Source of the DNA: DATGEP01 sp035310125
GTDB lineage: Bacteria; Chloroflexota; Ktedonobacteria; Ktedonobacterales; JADMIN01
Reading direction: 5' to 3'
Assembly (NCBI GenBank): GCA_035310125.1
Contig: DATGEP010000144.1
Span: 1 to 27,817 of the forward strand
Length of the DNA: 27,817 bases
Positions 22,646 to 27,817 of the stretch are shown one piece after another (position 1 is the first letter of the stretch; each line of letters begins with the position of its first letter). The translations under genes and the position numbers were made by a program. The notes beneath the pieces were generated by a model. That model ran no database searches and was not told the DNA's origin. It was given only the letters and a program-made list of their open reading frames with translations.

Positions 22646-25600
22646 TCAGACGGAGACGAGTGCGTCCTCCTCGACGAGCAGAGTCTCATCATTGCGCTTT
22701 TCAAGGTGGATGACGCTGTCTAGACCCTGCTCGAAGGTATCGTCGTGGCTGATGACGATGAGCTGATCGAAGCCGCGAACTCGACGGATCTGTTCCGCCA
22801 GATTCCCGCGCCGCTCACCATCCATGTTCTGGGTTGGCTCATCGAAGAATGCGATGTCAAGCCGGGTGAGACTACGCAGGAGGGCTAGCCGCACGGCCAG
22901 CGCCGCGCTCATCTGCTCACCACCGCTGAGTTGCGCAAAGGTGCGCTCTTTGCCGTCGCGCCGTAGCACCACCTCGTAGTCGGCCTCCCAGGAAAGTTGC
23001 GCCGAGCGATCGCCCATGATCTCGCCAAAAATGCGGTTAGCCTCGACGGAGATTTGCCGCAGCAGCGCCTTCATAATACTTGGACCGGCTTCTTTGATCG
23101 TTTCACGGAACTGCTGGAGCATCTTCTCCAGGTCTTCAAGCGTCGCATACTCTGCGTGGGTGGCGCGGAGGTCGTCCTGCAAGAGCTCGACACGGGCAAT
23201 CTCGCTTGCGAGCGTATCACGCTCGCGCTGCGCCTGGGCGAGCTGCGCCGTGACACTGCCGCGCTCGCCGCCTAGCTCTTCAGCTTGCCGGATGGCATTT
23301 GTCAGCTCGATAGGGTCGAAACGCGCTCGCGCCGCCTCGTGAGCGGCAGCGGCGGTATCACGATGAGTGGCTGCGACAAGTGCCATTCTTCGCGCTTCTG
23401 TAGCTGCCGCCTGGCAGTCGGACAGACGGGCCGCGACCTGTTCGTGCTGGAGATATCGCGTGTGGTCCGGTGCGGTGCGAGCAATCTCAGTGTCGAGGTC
23501 GCGCGTCTCAGCGTCCAGAGTTGCGAATGGAGCAAGCTCGCGTTCGACGGCGATGAGCGCCGCGTGAAGGTCGGCGGCGGCGCGTGTAAGCTGTGCTACC
23601 GCCTCCTCAAGCGCCGTCCTGCTGGCGGCGGTACTCTCCAAAGCGGCAACCTCGCGGCGGGGATCGCCGAGGGCGTTGAGCGCGGCCTCAGCCGCGGCGA
23701 GGGCGTCGGGCGCGCCCGCGAGCGCCGCGACGTGCGCCTGCTGTGTCTCACCGTCGGTGGTGAGCGCCGCGTGGGAATCGCGTAGGCGCTTCAGCTCGGC
23801 CTGGCGCGGGGCAAGCTCGCGCAGCTCTTTGTCGGCGTCGTCGCTCGCTTTGAAGAGCCGCTGAGCCTCGACGATCTCCGGCTCTCCAGGGCACCCGGCA
23901 AGGAATGCTTCGATCTCGGCGCGCTCGGCGCCAAGCCTGATAAGCTGTTCGTCCAGGTTGGCAATCAGCTCCTGGGTCTGCTTGAGTCTTTCTTCATATT
24001 CTGGCAACCTCTCGACGTAGATGCGCACCTTCTGGACATGCTCAAGCTCTGCCGCGACGGCTGTCAGCTCAGCCTGAAGTGGAGACAGCGCCTCATCGTC
24101 CTGCTGGATGAGACGGTCGAAGTAGGTGGCGAGGCTATTTTCTCCCTTGCGGCGAATGTTCAGGCACGGTTCCCTAAGGAACGGGCATGTGCCAGCGCCC
24201 GACTGCTCGCGCGAGAGCCGGTGATGCTCCAACCGCGCCGCGAGTCGCTGCGTTTCGTCGCGCAGGCGAGCATGAAGCGCCTCCACCTCGGGTGCGCGAG
24301 CAGCCGTCTCTCGCGAGTCCAGGAGCTTCTTCACATCGGCTTCGTACTTTGCCGCTTGCGGCGCCGCTTTCGTGCGTTGCTGAGCGAGTTTAGGCATTTC
24401 CGCTTGAATCGCGGTACGCCGCTTCTCGCTGATGGTGCGCCGTGCCCGCTGCTCCTGAAGCATCGTCAACCGTTGGCGCCGCTCCTCGAGGTGATCCGCC
24501 AGCGGGCGCCGTTTCTCCAGTTCAGCGATGTGATGCTCAGCGGTGGCGATGCCTGCCTCCACATGAATCCGATCACGAGTCGTCCGTGCCAGGAGCCGCT
24601 GTTCCTCTTCGAGGCGACTGCAATCCTGCTGTGCCGCATCGCGCGCACGTTCAAGCTCAAGCTGCCGGCTCAGGGCGGGTGCCAGCACGGCGAGGCGGCG
24701 CTCAGCGGCGACGGCTGACGCGAGGCGTTCTTCGGTGTGCCGCAGATCGGCCCGCCCGCCCTCCAGCGTCTGTGCCGCCTCGGCATACCGCTGTTTGAGT
24801 GCGTCGCGCGCGGCCGCCCGCCGCCGCGCATCGGCCAGTCGAGCTTGAGCGACTTCATGCGCCTCATGACCGGCGCGCGCGGCATCACGAATGGCTACGG
24901 CTTCCTGTGACTCTTGCAAGCGGGCGTTTGAATCGCGCAGGCGAGTTTCCGTGGCGCTGGCATTGGCGGCGGCGACTTGCGCCTCGTTGGCAAGTCGTGT
25001 GACCTCACTCTCCTGTCGGCGTAGCACATCGCGGCGCGCTTCCACGTCAGCGGCTTCGCGCTGGATCGCATCCAAGCGGGTGGTCAACGCCCGCTCACGC
25101 AAATGGATGCTATCGAGCTGCGTCCGCCACGGATCCAGTTGATTGGTTTCGCGTTCCAGATCGTCTATGCGTTTTTCGAGGGCGCGCCTCTCATCTTTGA
25201 AGTAGTCCACCGTATTTTTGAGCTTGTCGAAGGCGTTGCGATAATCCTCGACCTGAAGCAGCGTATCAAATTTCTTTTTCCGATTGGTGGGAGTGAGCAG
25301 GAAATCGGCGGTGAATGTCCCCTGCGGAACGCCGATAGCATCGTCGAAGAGGACTGCGATATCTACCTCGGTCTCGATTCGCAGGTGCTTGCGCAGAAAG
25401 TCTTTAACATCCACCGTCTGCTCGGCAGGCCGGTTATCGAGTTCTGGATCGTAAATATACCAGGCGGAGCTGGTTCCACAGCGACGTACGGCATGATACT
25501 CCCGGTCATCCAGCGCCGAGATAAAGGAGACGGTGACGGTCCCAGACTTTTCGCCCTCACGAACAAACTGACTCAGGTTGTAAGACAGTTTCGTGCCAAA

Positions 25601-25741
25601 GAGCGCGAAGCCAATGGCCTCGACAATGGTAGACTTGCCTGCGCCATTGCGGCCACGTATGGCGGTGGTGCCGCGCTGGAAGGTGATGGAGGCGTGTCGG
25701 TAGCTCTTGATATTGTCTAATTCAACTCGTGTGATGCGCAC
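22646..25741 (-). CDS. sbcC: Rad50/SbcC-type SMC-like ATPase
   Basis: The 1031-aa product is the ATPase of a Rad50-Mre11 / SbcCD type DNA-end-processing complex. The P-loop GRNGAGKST is at 30-38, and a Q-loop region follows (VLFDDAIGVPQGTFTADFL). Two very long coiled coils are separated by a hinge near 505-530. The signature LSGGEQ is at 938-943 and Walker B FFDEP near 965-969. The hinge carries CPFLREPC (Cys519, Cys526), a C-x6-C pair instead of the usual C-x2-C zinc hook. GTG 25741 is chosen for GAGGAG 8 nt upstream and because homology starts at once (RITRVELDNIKSY). No sbcD/mre11 gene is adjacent; the downstream same-strand genes are the TPR protein and nurA. Confidence 0.93.
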   Translation of the reverse strand: MRITRVELDNIKSYRHASITFQRGTTAIRGRNGAGKSTIVEAIGFALFGTKLSYNLSQFVREGEKSGTVTVSFISALDDREYHAVRRCGTSSAWYIYDPELDNRPAEQTVDVKDFLRKHLRIETEVDIAVLFDDAIGVPQGTFTADFLLTPTNRKKKFDTLLQVEDYRNAFDKLKNTVDYFKDERRALEKRIDDLERETNQLDPWRTQLDSIHLRERALTTRLDAIQREAADVEARRDVLRRQESEVTRLANEAQVAAANASATETRLRDSNARLQESQEAVAIRDAARAGHEAHEVAQARLADARRRAAARDALKQRYAEAAQTLEGGRADLRHTEERLASAVAAERRLAVLAPALSRQLELERARDAAQQDCSRLEEEQRLLARTTRDRIHVEAGIATAEHHIAELEKRRPLADHLEERRQRLTMLQEQRARRTISEKRRTAIQAEMPKLAQQRTKAAPQAAKYEADVKKLLDSRETAARAPEVEALHARLRDETQRLAARLEHHRLSREQSGAGTCPFLREPCLNIRRKGENSLATYFDRLIQQDDEALSPLQAELTAVAAELEHVQKVRIYVERLPEYEERLKQTQELIANLDEQLIRLGAERAEIEAFLAGCPGEPEIVEAQRLFKASDDADKELRELAPRQAELKRLRDSHAALTTDGETQQAHVAALAGAPDALAAAEAALNALGDPRREVAALESTAASRTALEEAVAQLTRAAADLHAALIAVERELAPFATLDAETRDLDTEIARTAPDHTRYLQHEQVAARLSDCQAAATEARRMALVAATHRDTAAAAHEAARARFDPIELTNAIRQAEELGGERGSVTAQLAQAQRERDTLASEIARVELLQDDLRATHAEYATLEDLEKMLQQFRETIKEAGPSIMKALLRQISVEANRIFGEIMGDRSAQLSWEADYEVVLRRDGKERTFAQLSGGEQMSAALAVRLALLRSLTRLDIAFFDEPTQNMDGERRGNLAEQIRRVRGFDQLIVISHDDTFEQGLDSVIHLEKRNDETLLVEEDALVSV

Positions 25742-25855
25742 GTACGGCGCTCCTCTAATTTGGTGGGGGAAATACACTTTCTTCTTCCAGCACGCACGGA
25801 AGAAAGCGGAAAAGGCGCCCGCAACTTCGTGTCGAACCGACGCCACCATACCGCC

Positions 25856-25884
25856 AGTATAACACTTGATGTGGCGATTTCAGG
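25856..25884 (-). promoter_or_regulatory. weak candidate promoter of sbcC
   Basis: On the minus strand, TATACT (25861-25856) is a good -10, but the -35 position 16-17 bp upstream (CTGAAA or CCTGAA) is poor. It would give a leader of about 110 nt. Confidence 0.3.
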
Positions 25885-25946
25885 CGCAAATGGGTGAGAT
25901 GGGGGACGGCGCGATAGCCGTAAGACCATTCGTGACTCACGGAAAC

Positions 25947-25975
25947 TGGACGGCGCGAGGTTTGGTGCGCATAAT
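25947..25975 (+). promoter_or_regulatory. candidate promoter of murD
   Basis: TGGACG (25947-25952), a 17-bp spacer and CATAAT (25970-25975) lie 73 bp before the murD ATG. The rest of the 307-bp sbcC-murD gap shows no further gene. Confidence 0.45.
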
Positions 25976-26048
25976 GGCCTGGGGTGCCAGGGCGTGAGGT
26001 AGTCCGGCGCCCCTGGGAGTCGGTAGCATTGGTGGCGAGGAGCAAGGC

Positions 26049-27485
26049 ATGGGCGATCAGCGGACGGGCGCGGATGACGTGATTGGGACGCCACAGGACC
26101 CGAACGCGCTGCGAGGACGGCGCGTGTTGGTGATGGGGCTGGGGCTGTTGGGTGGCGGCGTTGCGGCGGCGCGCTATGCTGTGGAGCACGGCGCCACCGA
26201 GGTAGTTGTCACCGATCTGCGTTCGCAGGAGGTGCTCGCGCCAAGCATGGACAAGCTCGTGGGACTGCCGATCCGCTACGTACTGGGCCGGCACGACGCC
26301 GAGGATTTTACCCGCGCCGATGTGGTGGTTCGCAATGCCGGCGTGCCGCGCGGTTCCCCCTATCTGGAAATGGCACGCCTTGCCGGCGCGCGGGTGGAGA
26401 TGGAGATTGCCTGGTTCTTTCGCGCCTGCCAGGGCCAGATCGCGGGGATAACGGGCACGCGCGGAAAGACGACGACCACCGTATTGCTGCATACGATCCT
26501 GGAGCGAGCGGGACTACGCCCGCTGCTGGGTGGCAACCTGGGCGGTATCGAAACGCTGGCGCTGTTGCCGGAAGCAACGCCGGATCGCTGGATAGTGCTG
26601 GAGCTGGGGAACTTCATGCTTGAGGGTTTGCATCCGATCCGGCGCAGCCCGCACCTGGCGATCTTCACCAACCTGTTGCCCGATCATATGAACTCCTACG
26701 ACTCGATGGAGGACTACGGCGAGGCCAAGTCGAGCATCTTCAGGTATCAGGGCGCCCAGGACATCGCGCTTTTCAATGAGGACAACGATGTGACACGTCG
26801 GTTCGCGACTGATGCGTCGGCAGGTCAGGTCTGGCTCTACAGTCAGACGCGAATGGGGGCGCATCTCCGCGGCGCGGAATCGGCCCTTCATCCATTCGCC
26901 TATGACCATGACATCAGGCTGCGCGGGACGCACAATTTGGCCAATGTGCAGGCGGCGACGCTGGCCGCGGAGCTTATCGGCGTTGACAGCGAGACAATTT
27001 CCATGGCGGTGCGCGGATTTGGTGGCGTGCCGCACCGCCTGGAAGTGGTGCGCGAGCTGGATGGCGTAACCTACGTGAATGATAGCGCCAGCACTGCGCC
27101 GGTCGCGGGGATCGCGGCGCTGCGAAGCTTTTCCGAGCCAATCGTGCTGATCGCGGGCGGGAACTCCAAGCAATTGGACTTCTCTGAGTTCGCCGCGGCA
27201 GTCGCGGAACGGGTGAAATCAGTGGTGCTGCTGAAGGGCAACGCGACGGATGAGTTCGCGGCGGCAATCTGCGAGGCGGCGCGCACGCGCGGTAGGCCAG
27301 ATCCGGTCGCGGGGACGTTCGATGAGCTTGCGCCTGCGCTCGACACGGCGCGCGATGTGGCCGCGCTTGGCGACGTAATCCTACTCTCGCCTGGCTTCAC
27401 TAGCTTCGGTATGTTCCTGCACGAGTTCGACCGTGGCGATCAGTTCCGGCGCCTCGTTGGCGAATTATCCCCGCGACAATCCTGA
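26049..27485 (+). CDS. murD: MurD-type UDP-N-acetylmuramoyl-L-alanine:D-glutamate ligase
   Basis: The 478-aa product is a Mur ligase closest to MurD, which adds D-glutamate to UDP-MurNAc-L-Ala in the cytoplasm during peptidoglycan synthesis. A Rossmann-like N-domain opens with VLVMGLGLLGGGVAAARYAVEHGA. The ATP loop GTRGKTTTT is at 136-144 and the Lys expected to be carbamylated is Lys227 (EAKSSIF). The C-domain has GGNSKQLDFSEF and LLSPGFTSFGMF, then EFDRGDQF. Several usual MurD blocks differ: GTNGKT is GTRGKT, SSFQLE is GNFMLE, DHLD is DHMN, and NDSKATN is NDSASTA. ATG 26049 has GAGGAG 6 nt upstream. No other mur or division gene is nearby, whereas murD usually sits in the dcw cluster, so a paralogue or changed specificity is possible. 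Confidence 0.85.
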   Translation: MGDQRTGADDVIGTPQDPNALRGRRVLVMGLGLLGGGVAAARYAVEHGATEVVVTDLRSQEVLAPSMDKLVGLPIRYVLGRHDAEDFTRADVVVRNAGVPRGSPYLEMARLAGARVEMEIAWFFRACQGQIAGITGTRGKTTTTVLLHTILERAGLRPLLGGNLGGIETLALLPEATPDRWIVLELGNFMLEGLHPIRRSPHLAIFTNLLPDHMNSYDSMEDYGEAKSSIFRYQGAQDIALFNEDNDVTRRFATDASAGQVWLYSQTRMGAHLRGAESALHPFAYDHDIRLRGTHNLANVQAATLAAELIGVDSETISMAVRGFGGVPHRLEVVRELDGVTYVNDSASTAPVAGIAALRSFSEPIVLIAGGNSKQLDFSEFAAAVAERVKSVVLLKGNATDEFAAAICEAARTRGRPDPVAGTFDELAPALDTARDVAALGDVILLSPGFTSFGMFLHEFDRGDQFRRLVGELSPRQS

Positions 27486-27714
27486 GAAAGCGCATGAAAA
27501 GACATCGCGAGTCCCCGGAAATTCGCAACTTCGGGTCATCGTGAGCACCGAAAACAAGGCTTCTCACAACATTCCAGCATATCTGACGGCAAGGTGAGGT
27601 GGCGACCCGCCCGCCCCGCCGATGTGCGTGGCTAGCCGCCCCACGGCGGTATTTGCTGCGCGAGAATGGTCCCCCTCTCCCCGCAGGGAAAGGGGGAAGG
27701 GGGATGAGGAACTT
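27486..27714. other. intergenic region between murD and a convergent partial gene
   Basis: I see no gene here. A weak bulged hairpin at about 27513-27536 (CCCCGGAA / TTCGGG) lies 30 nt after murD. A G/C-rich repeat-like hairpin lies at 27671-27709. Confidence 0.4.
27671..27709. repeat. C-tract/G-tract hairpin element, dispersed-repeat type
   Basis: CCCCCTCTCCC and GGGAAAGGGGG pair over 11 bp with one mismatch, followed by AGGGGGATGAGG. This wording is of the kind seen as short dispersed intergenic repeats in many GC-rich genomes. It could also end the minus-strand gene whose stop is at 27715. Only one copy is in this window. Confidence 0.45.
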
Positions 27715-27817
27715 CTACGCTGGCCACAATTCCTGGCCGCGCGTGTCATTGATGCGCTTCGCCTGTGCCAAAAAGCTCGGCACGGGCACGGCGCCTACGT
27801 TCTCATTCGTGCGCAGC
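27715..27817 (-). CDS. C-terminal end of an unidentified protein, cut by the window edge
   Basis: On the minus strand a frame is open from the right edge to TAG at 27717-27715, encoding 33-34 residues that end SFLAQAKRINDTRGQELWPA. The stop lies just before the G/C-rich hairpin, as expected for a gene end converging on murD. The stretch is too short to assign a family. An open frame on the other strand also exists, so the call is tentative. Confidence 0.35.
   Translation of the reverse strand, partial: LRTNENVGAVPVPSFLAQAKRINDTRGQELWPA

Overview
The window is GC-rich bacterial chromosome with short intergenic gaps, sigma70-type promoters and clear Shine-Dalgarno sequences. The gene mix is an rpsF-ssb-rpsR operon, a Flp-type pilin, HemW, RecJ, NurA with a Rad50/SbcC-like ATPase, MurD and two very large Asp-box (VPS10/sortilin-like) propeller proteins. 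My best guess is a member of Chloroflexota (Ktedonobacteria-like or a neighbouring terrestrial lineage). This is inferred from gene content only, because the window holds no rRNA. I found no tRNA, CRISPR array, insertion sequence or prophage.

Left part (1-8130, + strand): two paralogous Asp-box propeller proteins of 1089 and 1068 aa sit in tandem. Between them are two small genes (81 aa and 149 aa), which have their own promoter and a long structured leader. Neither large protein has a signal peptide. Middle part (8133-16600, - strand): an MFS exporter with a strong promoter and operator, recJ, and a minus-strand block read rpsF > ssb > rpsR > membrane-anchored parvulin foldase > hemW. A conserved-looking 71-aa gene lies on the + strand between recJ and hemW. 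The ribosomal block has a consensus promoter, and the ssb-rpsR gap holds three strong hairpins.

Right part: a lone Flp pilin gene (-) diverges from a TetR regulator (+) that leads a DHA2-type 14-TM drug exporter. Convergent to this is a minus-strand group sbcC > membrane TPR protein > nurA, a DNA-end-processing set with no visible sbcD/mre11 or herA partner. Divergent from sbcC is a MurD-type ligase with several changed active-site motifs. The right edge holds a dispersed-looking G/C-rich hairpin repeat and the C-terminal end of a probable minus-strand gene.

The most unusual items are the tandem cytoplasmic-looking propellers around the small gene pair with its leader RNA, the SbcC-NurA group with a C-x6-C hook, and the atypical MurD. 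None is demonstrably a new system from sequence alone.
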